Shown here piece by piece: positions 43,404-53,459 of a stretch of 64,000 nt of DNA; position 1 is the first letter of the stretch; every line of letters starts with the position of its first letter. The stretch lies in assembly GCA_965199905.1 (NCBI GenBank), contig OZ241366.1:2728001-2792000 (forward strand), in the 5' to 3' direction. A program made the position numbers and the translations under genes. Source of the stretch: Ilyomonas sp965199905. Its GTDB lineage: Bacteria > Bacteroidota > Bacteroidia > Chitinophagales > Chitinophagaceae. The notes beneath the pieces were generated by a model that saw only the letters and a list, made by a program, of their open reading frames with translations, was not told where the DNA came from and did not search any database.

Positions 43404-45431
43404 ATGCCTAACCAGACAGTAGCCGAACCGGCAACACAGATTGATCAGCTAACCGTAGACACACTTCGTTTTCTTTCTGTAGACATGGTGCAGAAAGCCA
43501 ATTCCGGCCATCCCGGTTTGCCATTAGGCGCCGCACCGATGGCGTATGTTTTATGGCAGAAATTTCTCCGCTTCGATCCGAAAGATTTTGCCTGGCCAAA
43601 CCACGACAGGTTTATTTTATCAGCCGGTCACGGCTCTGCTTTGTTGTATAGCTTGCTGCATGTTTATGGCTACGATTTGCCAATGAGCGAACTGGAAAAG
43701 TTTCGCCAGCCAGGTTCTAAAACACCGGGACATCCTGAGTCAATGTTTACTGATGGCATTGAAGTAACCACAGGTCCGTTGGGCCAGGGTTTTGGTAATG
43801 CTGTGGGTTCTGCTATGGCAGAGGCTTTCCTTGCCGCGCGATATAATAAGCCTGATTTTGAACTATACAATCATTACACATATTGCCTCGTCAGTGATGG
43901 CGACCTGATGGAAGGTGTAGCTTCAGAATCGGCGTCTTTAGCCGGTCACTTACAATTAGGAAAGCTCATTTACCTGTGGGATGACAATCATATATCATTG
44001 GATGGCCCTACCAATCTTGCCTTCACCGAAGATGTGCTGATGCGTTTTGATGCTTATGGCTGGCACACGCAGATGGTTGAGGATGGAAATGATTTAGATG
44101 CCATTGAACGTGCTGTTATTCTGGCGCAAAAAGAAACAACAAAACCATCCATCATTGCCGTAAAAACCATCATCGGCTTTGGCTCACCGCAGGAGGGCAC
44201 CAGCAAAGTGCATGGCAATGCGTTAGGCGAAGACAATGTAAAGAAAACAAAAGAGAACCTTGGCTGGGATCCGAATAAAACATTCTTCATACCCGATGAC
44301 GTGATGGAACATGCTGCCGAGGTTGGTAAGAAAGGCGCAGACCTAAGTGCTGAGTGGAAAAAACTTTTTGAAGACTACGGTAAGCAATACGCAAAAGAAA
44401 AAGAAGAACTGGATATTGATTACGCAGGCAAACTGCCCGAAGGCTGGGATAAAGATATGCCTGTATTTAAAGCCGGTGATGGTTTGGCAACCCGCCAGGC
44501 ATTCGGCAAAGCGTTAACGGTAATAAAGAATAATATTCCGTGGGTGCTGGGTGGTTCTGCCGACCTGGCTTCCTCCAATGAAATGCCGAAAGAAGGTGAC
44601 AAAAGCTTTCAGCCAGGCAGTTACGAAAACGGTAACGTATGGTTTGGCGTTCGCGAACATGGCATGGGCGCTATCATGAATGGCATTTCCTCACATCGCG
44701 GTGTACGCACTTATGGCGGTACTTTCCTTACGTTTTCCGATTATATGCGCGGCGCTATTCGTCTCGCATCTTTAACCGAAGCGCCGGTTACTTATGTATT
44801 CACGCACGATAGCATCGGACTGGGCGAAGATGGTCCTACGCACCAACCCATTGAACAGGTAACTGCCTTGCGCGCGATACCGAACTTAACGGTGATTCGT
44901 CCCGGTGATGCCAATGAAACGATAGAAGCCTGTAGGATTTCGATGACGAGAATGAAAGGTCCGGTAGCCCTGATTCTATCAAGACAAAAGATGCCGAATA
45001 TTGACCAGGAAAAATACACACCTGCCAAAGGCAACGTGCAAAAAGGTGCATACATACTCAGCGAAGCGGAAGGTGGCAAGCCGGATGTGATCCTGATGGG
45101 TACAGGTTCTGAACTTCACCTTTGTGTGGAAGCGCAGGAAACACTGAAAGGTGAAGGCATTAAAGCCCGCGTGGTAAGTATGCCGTCATGGGAATTGTTT
45201 GACAAACAAGATCAATCATACAAAGATGAAGTGCTGCCGCCGGCAATTCACAAACGAGTATCAATAGAAGCCGGCGTTACACTTGCTTGGTGGAAGTGGA
45301 CAACGGCAGAAGGTCTTCCAATCGGCATTGATCGTTTCGGCGAATCAGGTCCTGCGGAAGAACTGATGAAGATATTTGGCTTCACGGCTGATAACGTGGT
45401 ACAGAAAGCGAAGGAAGTGTTGAACAAATAA
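43404..45431 (+). CDS. tkt: Transketolase
   Basis: 675 residues. TPP-dependent two-carbon transfer in the pentose phosphate pathway. Seen: GHPGLPLGAAPMAYVLW, GHGSALLYSLLH, the TPP motif GDGDLMEGV as SDGDLMEGVASESASLAGHL, and the Pyr-domain THDSIGLGEDGPTHQPIEQ. Full length. Terminator follows at 45494. Confidence 0.97.
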   Translation: MPNQTVAEPATQIDQLTVDTLRFLSVDMVQKANSGHPGLPLGAAPMAYVLWQKFLRFDPKDFAWPNHDRFILSAGHGSALLYSLLHVYGYDLPMSELEKFRQPGSKTPGHPESMFTDGIEVTTGPLGQGFGNAVGSAMAEAFLAARYNKPDFELYNHYTYCLVSDGDLMEGVASESASLAGHLQLGKLIYLWDDNHISLDGPTNLAFTEDVLMRFDAYGWHTQMVEDGNDLDAIERAVILAQKETTKPSIIAVKTIIGFGSPQEGTSKVHGNALGEDNVKKTKENLGWDPNKTFFIPDDVMEHAAEVGKKGADLSAEWKKLFEDYGKQYAKEKEELDIDYAGKLPEGWDKDMPVFKAGDGLATRQAFGKALTVIKNNIPWVLGGSADLASSNEMPKEGDKSFQPGSYENGNVWFGVREHGMGAIMNGISSHRGVRTYGGTFLTFSDYMRGAIRLASLTEAPVTYVFTHDSIGLGEDGPTHQPIEQVTALRAIPNLTVIRPGDANETIEACRISMTRMKGPVALILSRQKMPNIDQEKYTPAKGNVQKGAYILSEAEGGKPDVILMGTGSELHLCVEAQETLKGEGIKARVVSMPSWELFDKQDQSYKDEVLPPAIHKRVSIEAGVTLAWWKWTTAEGLPIGIDRFGESGPAEELMKIFGFTADNVVQKAKEVLNK

Positions 45432-45493
45432 GTTTATTTTGCCAACATGTTCAAACGAGAACAAACGTTTTACTGAACCAATAACCAAGATTG

Positions 45494-45520
45494 AAAGCCG
45501 CTTTTATAGCGGCTTTTGTA
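45494..45520 (+). terminator. Terminator of transketolase
   Basis: AAAGCCGCT / AGCGGCTTT with loop TTTAT (45494-45516), followed by TTGT. Confidence 0.85.
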
Positions 45521-45545
45521 TGCCTGTCATTACAAGTTATACCAA

Positions 45546-46004
45546 TTAGGCAATAAAGGTAGTGTAAACTATATTTTGATAACAGGCGAAAGCGGTCAGT
45601 TGTTGAATGGTCTGCCGGGTGCATAATTTTTTGATAGCAGCCGTCAGAACCTTCTGCAGGTTTTCGATTGTTTTAAATAGTTTCATTTTCAGTTCCCGCT
45701 TGATCATCCACCCTACTTTTTCTGCGGGGTTCAGTTCCGGCGAATAGGGAGGCAAAAACACCATTTGTATGTTATCCGATATCAGCAGTGATTTGACATG
45801 ATGGAAAGTGCCGTTATCCAGAAGCACGATTTTAAATTCTTCTTCATGCTGTTTGGAAAGATGTTCTAAAAAGTTTGAAAGGTGTTGCTGTTGCACTGCG
45901 GCAGCTCCAGAATTAAATAATTGCCGTATAACGGGAGAAAACGCCCCGAACAGCCAGGTGTTATCAAACCGGTGCTGGTAACTGCATACCGGCTTAAAAG
46001 CATG
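45546..46004 (-). pseudogene. IS630-family transposase remnant (C-terminal part)
   Basis: The open frame reads YQHRFDNTWLFGAFSPV ... VLLDNGTFHH ... VFLPPYSPELNPAEKVGWMI: the second Asp and the Glu of the DDE triad with the typical PPYSPELNPxE signature. It begins after a stop (TAA at 46007-46005) and the N-terminal half, including the first Asp and the HTH, is not found in frame; a neighbouring frame (45994-46185) may hold further decayed sequence. No clear terminal inverted repeats. Non-functional. Confidence 0.85.
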
Positions 46005-46214
46005 TTAGCCGCTTTACAGGTAAAAATTGATTATTGGCTTTGGGTAGTTCAGTGGGGAAGATGCGGTAAGATGGAAACCCTACATTTACATTATACACCG
46101 CACACCGTCCTCTTTGAGAGAGACGGTGCTGGAACCTAAAGAAAAATTCCTGTGCCAGTTTAATGCTTACACCTGAACCTTTCAATTACCTATTACCAAT
46201 ATCTCAATCAACAA

Positions 46215-49200
46215 TCACAATACCCTCTTTTGCCCCTTCCCATTCACCACCTCCACATTCTTTACGCTTCCATTTTTCTCCACATACCGCCCCGACGCTG
46301 ATAAAAACGAACTGCCCCAATACAATTCCTCTTTCCGTTTCTTTCCATCCGCCAGTGTAATTAATGCATATACATCATCCCGCTTCACCGGCACCAGTTG
46401 CGCATTAGTGTTCCCTTTGAATATCTTCACCTTGCCACCGTTCTGCGAAGCTGCCAGCAGCCTTTTTCCTTCCCTGTTCCGTAAGGCTACCAGTGCTCTT
46501 GCATCGCCAGGCACGTAAAAGCCGCTTTGTAAAATAGTTTGTGGTGCAAAATGCCCGGCGCCATCACTCAACAATAGTAAGCCGTTCATAGCATCATACC
46601 GTCCTGCTGTCACCTCGTTCCCATAATCATTGCCCAGCAGGGCAACGTCTAAATTTCCGTCACCGTTAAAATCTCCCACCTGCATGCCATTCAGCGGTGC
46701 CATTTGTGCCAATGGTGGCAGAGGTAATAAAGTAAACTTCCCATTCCCGTCGTTCCGCACATAGCAGCTCGCCATATTATTCGCTTCCAGTGTATAAGCG
46801 CTGTCCAATTGTCCCTGCCTGAAAATCTGGTGAATGTCTGCTGCCGCGAACGCTTTGTACTCGTTAAACTGTTTTTTTACAGATGGCATCTGGCTCACAA
46901 TATCATCGCGGTTCATTGCCGTGTATTCATGCTTTTCGCCCTTATCATCTTTCAGCCACAGCGTCATCACCGCATCCGAAGTGCCATTGCCGTCAAAGTC
47001 TTTAGCATACACTTTCACCGGCTCTTTCTCACTGCCCTTTATAAAGGCATTCAACCCTAAGTTGCCGGCTATGTAGTCAATGTCGCCGTCATTGTCAAAA
47101 TCGCCTGCCGCCAGGCTGTTCCACCATCCCTTCTGACTGCTGATGCCGGTGCCTGCCGTTGCCTCTGCCAGCTTGCCGTTTTCATTTTTAAAGAAGGTCA
47201 GCGGCATCCATTCGCCTGCTACCAGCAGGTCTAATTTGCCATCGTTGTTCCAGTCTGTCCACACCGCATCGCACACCATCCCTATGTTTTTCAGTTTAGG
47301 GCAGAAGCTATCCGTTATGTCAGTAAACTTCACCACGCCGTCTTTGCTATCATTCCGGTAGATGAACGAGCTGACCGGCATCGGGTAATTGCCCGGCAGG
47401 CACCGACCGCCAACAAATAAATCCAGATCGCCGTCGCCATCTATATCCGCTGCCCGGATGCAGCTTTTGCTCGTTCTGTTCGGTGGAAAAGCAGCCGAAT
47501 CCATAGTAAAGTTTCCCTTGCCGTCGTTCCGGTAAAACTGGTCTTCATACATGTCAGAGCCCGAATCCCACTTGTTGCTGCCATTGGCGCACCACAGGTC
47601 GTTGTCGCCGTCGCCATCGGCATCAAACAGCAAAGCGCCAATTGATTCGCGTGCGTTACTGACATTCGTTATCAGCGTTTTTTGTATAAACTTACCATCG
47701 GGCTGCTGCAATAAAAAAGTTCCGGCTTGCCCGGCATTTCCGCCTATATACATATCATCCAGCCCGTTGCCATCTACATCTCCCACGGCAAGGCTGGGTG
47801 TGTATTGCGATAGCTTATGTGGGAGTAATCTTTCTCTGTCAAAATCAATATAATCGCTCGCTTGTTGCGTATAATACACATCTGAAGCTGTTGTTACATC
47901 AGTAAACAAAGCCTTATTGTTTAGTGCTGGCAGGCTCCAGTCGTCACGAAGATTTGCGTTTTTTATATCCACCGTTAAGCGCTGGTTCACTTTCACACTT
48001 GTCAACACCTGCTTTGTAAAGTTTGGCCACCGGATGACAACCGAATCCATCTCCTTTACCGTATCCAGCCCGAAGAATGCTTTGGTATCCACGCACGAGA
48101 GATAACCGCGGCAAGGCTCGTTCTCATAAACCTGTTTTGTTTTGCCATAATAAATTTCCGCCCACGCCCCGATCCCCTTTTTGTTTTGCTTATCGCCGCT
48201 AAAAGAAATGGCAAGAAAATTCTTATTTATTTTATTCCCGCTGTTCGTGTTGTTCTTATACACAAAGGCTTCATCATTAATATTATTTATAACATAATCC
48301 AGGTCGCCGTCATTGTCCAGATCCACAGCCACTGCGCCGTTCGAAAAAGATGGCTCATCCATTCCCCAGTTGGATGTTACGTTCTCAAACTTCAGGTCAC
48401 CGTCGTTTTTGAAAGCGTAATTGGGTATCTTGATGGCAGGCATTTCATCTATCAGTTGCTGCTTGCTCGCAATACCGAGCGAGTTGTTGCGGAATGAAAT
48501 AAAATCATGGTCGGTCACATCGCGCGGATAGCCGTTGGTTACAATCAGGTCGCGGTTGCCATCATTGTTAAAGTCGGCAATAGATGGATTCCAGCTCCAG
48601 TCTGTTTCTGCTGTGCCTGTATAAAACGAAATGTCTGAAAAAACGGGTTCGCCAATGCTGTCATTTGCAGTTACGCGCGGTCCCATGTTCAGCTGCATCG
48701 TATTACGCACATACTGCATCATCAGGTTGTTTTGCAGCATGCTCTGGTATTCGTAATAATTATTGCCGTTCATGTTTTTCTTCTTACGGTAGTTGCTTTC
48801 TGCATCCATATCTACAGAGAAAATATCTGCTAATCCATCATTGTTAATGTCTGCCACATCATTGCCCATTGCATTGCGCGACGTGTGCTTAAAACAGTCA
48901 TTGGCCTGTTCGCTAAATGTGCCGTTTTTTTTGTTAAGATATAAATGGTCGCTGCCAAAAAAATCATTCGTTACATATATATCTTTCCAGCCATCCCGGT
49001 TGATATCAGTTATAGCCACACCCAGCCCAAAACCGTGATGCGCTATGCCAGCTTCTTTTGATACATCAGTAAAATAAGGATGATTTTTTTGTGCATCCCA
49101 GTCGTTGCGATACAGCTTATCAAAGTCTGCCGTTGAGGTATCTTTCACTGAAAAACTGGTGGAAGAACGCTTTGCTAATTTTGTTGTTACAAGATACATA

Positions 49201-49760
49201 TCCAGATCGCCATCGCCATCATAGTCTAAGAAAGCAGCGTGTACCGAATAGCTTGTATCAGCTAACCCATATTCGGCTGCCATCTCTTTAAAGCGCGGCA
49301 CATTATCGCTTTGTTTTCCCTGGTTAACATATAGCAGGTTTCTGCGCTGCTGTGGGTTCGATTTTATTGTTGTGCATACGTACAAGTCTTCATAGCCATC
49401 GTTATTAACATCTATGGCGGTAGCTGCATTACTCCACATTCCTTCGCCACTTACACCGGCTTTACCGGTTATATCATCAAAGGTAAAATCGCCTTTATTG
49501 AGGTATAATTTATTGCTTGTTGTGCTGGCAGTAAAATATAAATCGGGCAAGCCATCGTTATTAAAATCGCCCACGGCTACACCACCGCCATTATACAAGA
49601 ATTCAAGATCAATAGGATTGATTGTATCGTTTTCTATAACTTTATTACTAAATGTAATTCCTGTTTTATCAGACGAAACTTTGGTAAATAGCTTTTTATC
49701 TTTACACGAATACAGGAGCATACAGATAATAACAATCGGCAGAATCAGTTTTGTTTTCAT
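46215..49760 (-). CDS. VCBS/FG-GAP lipoprotein with ASPIC/UnbV domain
   Basis: 1,181 residues. Lipobox MLLYSC with Cys19. About ten FG-GAP/VCBS calcium-loop repeats (DFNNDGLPDLYF, DVNNDGYEDLYV, DYDGDGDLDMYL, DIDGDGDLDLFVGG ...) form two beta-propellers; between them, near residues 515-600, is an ASPIC/UnbV segment (GIGAWAEIYYGKTKQVYENE ... RWPNFTKQ). Such proteins commonly accompany SusC/SusD pairs in Bacteroidota. I infer an outer-membrane, surface-facing binding protein acting with the SusCD transporter at 51540-56657. Substrate unknown. Confidence 0.92.
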   Translation of the reverse strand: MKTKLILPIVIICMLLYSCKDKKLFTKVSSDKTGITFSNKVIENDTINPIDLEFLYNGGGVAVGDFNNDGLPDLYFTASTTSNKLYLNKGDFTFDDITGKAGVSGEGMWSNAATAIDVNNDGYEDLYVCTTIKSNPQQRRNLLYVNQGKQSDNVPRFKEMAAEYGLADTSYSVHAAFLDYDGDGDLDMYLVTTKLAKRSSTSFSVKDTSTADFDKLYRNDWDAQKNHPYFTDVSKEAGIAHHGFGLGVAITDINRDGWKDIYVTNDFFGSDHLYLNKKNGTFSEQANDCFKHTSRNAMGNDVADINNDGLADIFSVDMDAESNYRKKKNMNGNNYYEYQSMLQNNLMMQYVRNTMQLNMGPRVTANDSIGEPVFSDISFYTGTAETDWSWNPSIADFNNDGNRDLIVTNGYPRDVTDHDFISFRNNSLGIASKQQLIDEMPAIKIPNYAFKNDGDLKFENVTSNWGMDEPSFSNGAVAVDLDNDGDLDYVINNINDEAFVYKNNTNSGNKINKNFLAISFSGDKQNKKGIGAWAEIYYGKTKQVYENEPCRGYLSCVDTKAFFGLDTVKEMDSVVIRWPNFTKQVLTSVKVNQRLTVDIKNANLRDDWSLPALNNKALFTDVTTASDVYYTQQASDYIDFDRERLLPHKLSQYTPSLAVGDVDGNGLDDMYIGGNAGQAGTFLLQQPDGKFIQKTLITNVSNARESIGALLFDADGDGDNDLWCANGSNKWDSGSDMYEDQFYRNDGKGNFTMDSAAFPPNRTSKSCIRAADIDGDGDLDLFVGGRCLPGNYPMPVSSFIYRNDSKDGVVKFTDITDSFCPKLKNIGMVCDAVWTDWNNDGKLDLLVAGEWMPLTFFKNENGKLAEATAGTGISSQKGWWNSLAAGDFDNDGDIDYIAGNLGLNAFIKGSEKEPVKVYAKDFDGNGTSDAVMTLWLKDDKGEKHEYTAMNRDDIVSQMPSVKKQFNEYKAFAAADIHQIFRQGQLDSAYTLEANNMASCYVRNDGNGKFTLLPLPPLAQMAPLNGMQVGDFNGDGNLDVALLGNDYGNEVTAGRYDAMNGLLLLSDGAGHFAPQTILQSGFYVPGDARALVALRNREGKRLLAASQNGGKVKIFKGNTNAQLVPVKRDDVYALITLADGKKRKEELYWGSSFLSASGRYVEKNGSVKNVEVVNGKGQKRVL

Positions 49761-49877
49761 AGCAAATTGTTGCGCAGCAATATGATTTATTCTCTAACCG
49801 GATATATCATTCACAAGTACCGGCAAAATAAGAAGATAAAGCAGTAAAGTAAAGCACTTTCCGCAATGCAAATACAG

Positions 49878-51434
49878 CTAAAAGATGTTATTTTTTAGCA
49901 GTAGGAAAGCAGGTTTATGCTTCCAGTCAACAGAGGATTGAACAAAGGAAGAAAAAGAGAAATTCCCGAGTAAAATATCAGGCTTTCCATCTTTATCCAC
50001 ATCTCCCACATCCATGCTGATCCATCTGCCATCCTTTGCTGCTGGTACTGAATAAGGAGAAAAACGGTAGTTGCCATTATTCTTCAGGTAGACAAATCCT
50101 TCTTCAGGACGATTTTTATAATCAGCAAAAAAAGAAATGGCAGCTATATCCAGATCACCATCGCCATCAAAATCCCGCGCCATGGCTTTAAAGCAGCCAT
50201 TTATATGGAAGAAGGATTGCTTTGTGAAATGATCATGCCCGTCATTGAGATAAATATATATGCCGTGGTAAGGCTTTAATTCTATGGAGTAATCTGCATT
50301 GTCACCACAGGTATAAATGATGTCATCGAAACCATCTTTGTTGATGTCATCCATTTCAAAATAGGAGGAGCCGTACATTGGCGGAAAGCGCAGCAATTGA
50401 GTTTCCTCAAATCTTCCATTGCCTTTGTTTGTAAAGCGCCTAATTTGCTCATCGCCCTGCGTAAACAATACATAAAAGTCGGGCAGACCATCCTGATTAA
50501 AATCTTTGATTACGGTGGCAATGGCACCGGGCTGATTGCGTATTATATGATGTTCGTAATGATTGTTGCCTGTGTTTTCGAGCCAGGATAACGCTCCTTT
50601 CAGGTTGCCGAACTCGCAAACTACAATATCTTTCAGCCCGTCGTTGTTCAGGTCGGTTATGTTGATGTGCACCGGCCGGCGCAACCCGCTGTCCAATACA
50701 ACAGGTTTACCTACGAATCTTCCGTTCTGATAAAGGATTTGCTGGATGGTTCCGGTCTGTCCGTCATTTGGGTTGGGATAGCCAATATTTGCTGTTGTTA
50801 ATGTATCGTTTTGCCATTTCATATCCGATACAGCGCTACTGTATTGCATAGAATCGAGAGGCTTTGCGTTTTTGTCTGCAGACGTTACCTTTCGTGTATA
50901 CAGGTCAGATACTAAAAAAGAAGGAACAGCAGATGCTGTATTCATAAATAAAGAGCCGGTAGCAGGTTTCGGATACGAAAAAAAGGAACCTGCCGGTATA
51001 GGTACAAACAGTTTTTCTGTCGGTTCAATTTTTATATCGGCTCTATCCGCCGCTAACGAGTCGGGCGAAAGGGAAGTATAATAATCAATAATGTGCTGCC
51101 AGTCTGTAAAGCTCATTACCGGCTTGTCGGGATAAAAAGAAGGTCCAATATTCGGGTCACCTGTTTTTGACGGATACGTTTCGAATCCATAAGCAAAAAT
51201 CCCAAGTCTTGGTCCCATCTGCGGTAGCACGCCGCTGTCCCATTTTTTTGATGAAAGTAAGGAAGGATTGGGTAATAAGTGACAGCTTTGGCAATATCTC
51301 GCGGCTAATACCTGCCCTCTTTCAATTGAGGAATCTGCTACATTCCGGTGCGAATTATTTTTTTTGTACTTACTACTACAGGAAATACACAAGAGAAAAG
51401 TAAAAATGCACAAACAACCGTTTTTTGCACTCAT
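49878..51434 (-). CDS. VCBS-repeat lipoprotein with N-terminal cytochrome c motif
   Basis: 518 residues from ATG 51434. Lipobox LLCISC with Cys19. A CxxCH heme c site (C48-Q-S-C51-H52) follows in QVLAARYCQSCHLLPNPSLL, with a possible Met ligand in LPQMGPRLG. The remainder has FG-GAP repeats (DLNNDGLKDIVV, DFNQDGLPDFYV, DINKDGFDDIIY, DFDGDGDLDIAA, DVDKDGKPDILL). The heme domain suggests an electron-transfer step at the cell surface linked to the SusCD system. TTG at 51467 is a poorer start. It lies 117 nt upstream of the UnbV protein gene. Confidence 0.88.
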   Translation of the reverse strand: MSAKNGCLCIFTFLLCISCSSKYKKNNSHRNVADSSIERGQVLAARYCQSCHLLPNPSLLSSKKWDSGVLPQMGPRLGIFAYGFETYPSKTGDPNIGPSFYPDKPVMSFTDWQHIIDYYTSLSPDSLAADRADIKIEPTEKLFVPIPAGSFFSYPKPATGSLFMNTASAVPSFLVSDLYTRKVTSADKNAKPLDSMQYSSAVSDMKWQNDTLTTANIGYPNPNDGQTGTIQQILYQNGRFVGKPVVLDSGLRRPVHINITDLNNDGLKDIVVCEFGNLKGALSWLENTGNNHYEHHIIRNQPGAIATVIKDFNQDGLPDFYVLFTQGDEQIRRFTNKGNGRFEETQLLRFPPMYGSSYFEMDDINKDGFDDIIYTCGDNADYSIELKPYHGIYIYLNDGHDHFTKQSFFHINGCFKAMARDFDGDGDLDIAAISFFADYKNRPEEGFVYLKNNGNYRFSPYSVPAAKDGRWISMDVGDVDKDGKPDILLGNFSFSSFVQSSVDWKHKPAFLLLKNNIF

Positions 51435-51487
51435 AAGCAAAATATCCTCTCTTCTATAAAGTTGCAATAAACTGGTGACATAGTTGC

Positions 51488-51524
51488 AAAAAAAAGAGGC
51501 AGAGAAAGTCTGCCTCTTTTTTTT
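51488..51524. terminator. Terminator after susD
   Basis: Perfect 16-bp stem: an A-run plus GAGGCAGA, loop GAAAG, TCTGCCTC plus a T-run. On the minus strand it would end the susCD transcript, so the VCBS genes may have their own promoter or rely on read-through. Confidence 0.9.
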
Positions 51525-51539
51525 TGTTGTCTTTTCTTA

Positions 51540-53438
51540 TCAGAAGCCGTTATTCTGAATCAGCACATTATTACTGAGAATAATTTGTCTGGCAGGTATC
51601 GGGAAGTATTCGTCTATACCTGCATCAAATGAAGCACCTGATAGATAAGGGGTTATCTTCTTTTCGTAATTAAAATATGATGTCAAAGTTGAGGCAGCTT
51701 CACCCCATCTTACCAGATCAAAGAAACGGTGACCTTCTGTAGCCAACTCAAGCTTCCGTTCGAAGTGAATATCTTTTCTTGCTTCTTCCTTTGAGGCCCA
51801 AGGCATTGTGTAGCTGCTTATTTTATAATTAGGAACGGTATATTTATTCCAGTTATTAATATCATTTGCCGCACCGCCTAATAAAACATAGGTTGCGTTT
51901 ATATCTGTACGCACAACCCAATCGCCGGAGCCGATGTCAGTGTAAGCTAACATTTGCGCTTCGCTGGTAGCCACGTGTTTTGCGTAAGCTATATTCAGAT
52001 CATTTGATACAAAGCCTGCTGGATTAGCAGCCCTCGCTCTCACACGGTTAACTAACAGTCGCGCAGTTTCCAGCGAGCCGGAAGATGATTCTGTTTCTGC
52101 TTCTGCCAACATTAATAAAACATCGGCAAAACGTACAATTACATAGTTATTAGCTGAGATAATAGGCCCCCAAAAAGAGTTATCGGTCAGGCTTCCTTTT
52201 TGTCTTTCGTAATACACCGATTTTTTAGGTGAATAAGGACCGCCTTCTTTATTTCTGATCCACTGAGCGCCGGGATGAGGTCCCCAATCTAAATAGGGAA
52301 CACCACGTCTGCCAACTGTCCAGTCAAGCCGAGGATCAACGGTGCCTGTATAAGGTGCAAATTTTTGCGTGGAATTCAGAGCAAGGTCATTAGTAACTTC
52401 TGTTGTGTTGTAATTGTCAACATTGGGCAAGCCTGTTGCAGGATCTGTAACATAAGAATTTACCAGATCCTGGGCAGGTTGAAAGAAACCGCAGCATCCT
52501 GCTACTCCACCGTTTGGATAATTTAAATCTTCGCCTACGCTGCCATTGTTGCCACCAGAACCGTCATTAACAGAATACTGAACGGCAAAAACAGATTCGG
52601 AATTATTCTTAAATTCTGCATTAAAGTTATCCTGGAATTTTGGCAACAGGTCATACTTCAAACCATTTGATGTCTGCCCGTTGTTAACCACATCAGTCAA
52701 TACCGTTCTGGCGTCGTCGTATTTATGATCAAACAAATACGCTTTACCTAACAAGGCGCCTGCTGCCCATTTATTTGCCCTGCCTACTTCGCCGGAGGTA
52801 ACATAGTTATCAGGCAGATTTTCGTAAGCAAATTTAAAATCTTCTTCAATCATCGGAAGAATTTCCATGTCGTTTGGAATATTTACACCTGGGTTTGGCA
52901 CTGTAAACGCTGTAGTGGTTTCATCCAGATAAGGAACTTTACCCCATAATTTTCTAGCTTCAAAATGGTAGTGCGCTCTGAGAAACCTGGCTTCGGCAGT
53001 AATTTGTTTAGTGTCTGCTTCATTAACGTCAGTTGCCTGAGACAATATTTTTAAAACGTTGTTGGCTCTGCCTACACCTTCATATACTACTTTCCACTTT
53101 ACGTTAAAGTAATCATTGTTAGCATCCGGGTTATGTGTTTCAATAGGCGTGATAGAAGGCTGATCGGTAGGGTCGCTGCCTTTATGAGCATCGCCGCCAG
53201 CTACGCTTCCATAAACCCAGTTGGAACCTGCCGACTTATAAGCATCACCAATAGATGGTGTGGATTGGTAGCCATCAAGTAATGAGTAGGCGCCTACCAG
53301 AAGAGCTTCAACACCTTTTTTTGTACTTAATACCTGGTCGTTTAAAGCACCTGAAGGCTGCCGGTCTAAAAAAGATTTGGAACAAGCGTAAATACTTAAA
53401 GCCATTATCATCAAGGCTGCGATATATATTTTCTTCAT
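51540..53438 (-). CDS. SusD/RagB family nutrient-binding lipoprotein
   Basis: 632 residues. Lipobox ALSIYAC with Cys19, then SKSFLDRQPSGALND, the usual SusD start; helical TPR region (ARFLRAHYHFEARKLWGKVP) and C-terminal FERKLELATEGHRFFDLVRW and YFPIPARQI. It forms the lid of the SusC barrel and binds the imported glycan or peptide on the cell surface. 21 nt downstream of susC. Confidence 0.96.
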   Translation of the reverse strand: MKKIYIAALMIMALSIYACSKSFLDRQPSGALNDQVLSTKKGVEALLVGAYSLLDGYQSTPSIGDAYKSAGSNWVYGSVAGGDAHKGSDPTDQPSITPIETHNPDANNDYFNVKWKVVYEGVGRANNVLKILSQATDVNEADTKQITAEARFLRAHYHFEARKLWGKVPYLDETTTAFTVPNPGVNIPNDMEILPMIEEDFKFAYENLPDNYVTSGEVGRANKWAAGALLGKAYLFDHKYDDARTVLTDVVNNGQTSNGLKYDLLPKFQDNFNAEFKNNSESVFAVQYSVNDGSGGNNGSVGEDLNYPNGGVAGCCGFFQPAQDLVNSYVTDPATGLPNVDNYNTTEVTNDLALNSTQKFAPYTGTVDPRLDWTVGRRGVPYLDWGPHPGAQWIRNKEGGPYSPKKSVYYERQKGSLTDNSFWGPIISANNYVIVRFADVLLMLAEAETESSSGSLETARLLVNRVRARAANPAGFVSNDLNIAYAKHVATSEAQMLAYTDIGSGDWVVRTDINATYVLLGGAANDINNWNKYTVPNYKISSYTMPWASKEEARKDIHFERKLELATEGHRFFDLVRWGEAASTLTSYFNYEKKITPYLSGASFDAGIDEYFPIPARQIILSNNVLIQNNGF

Positions 53439-53459
53439 TTTGCAAGTACTAGTTAATGA

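Noticed and set aside
45994..46185. 63-codon minus-strand ORF beside the IS630 remnant as an independent gene
   Set aside because: More likely decayed transposon DNA; no family match seen.
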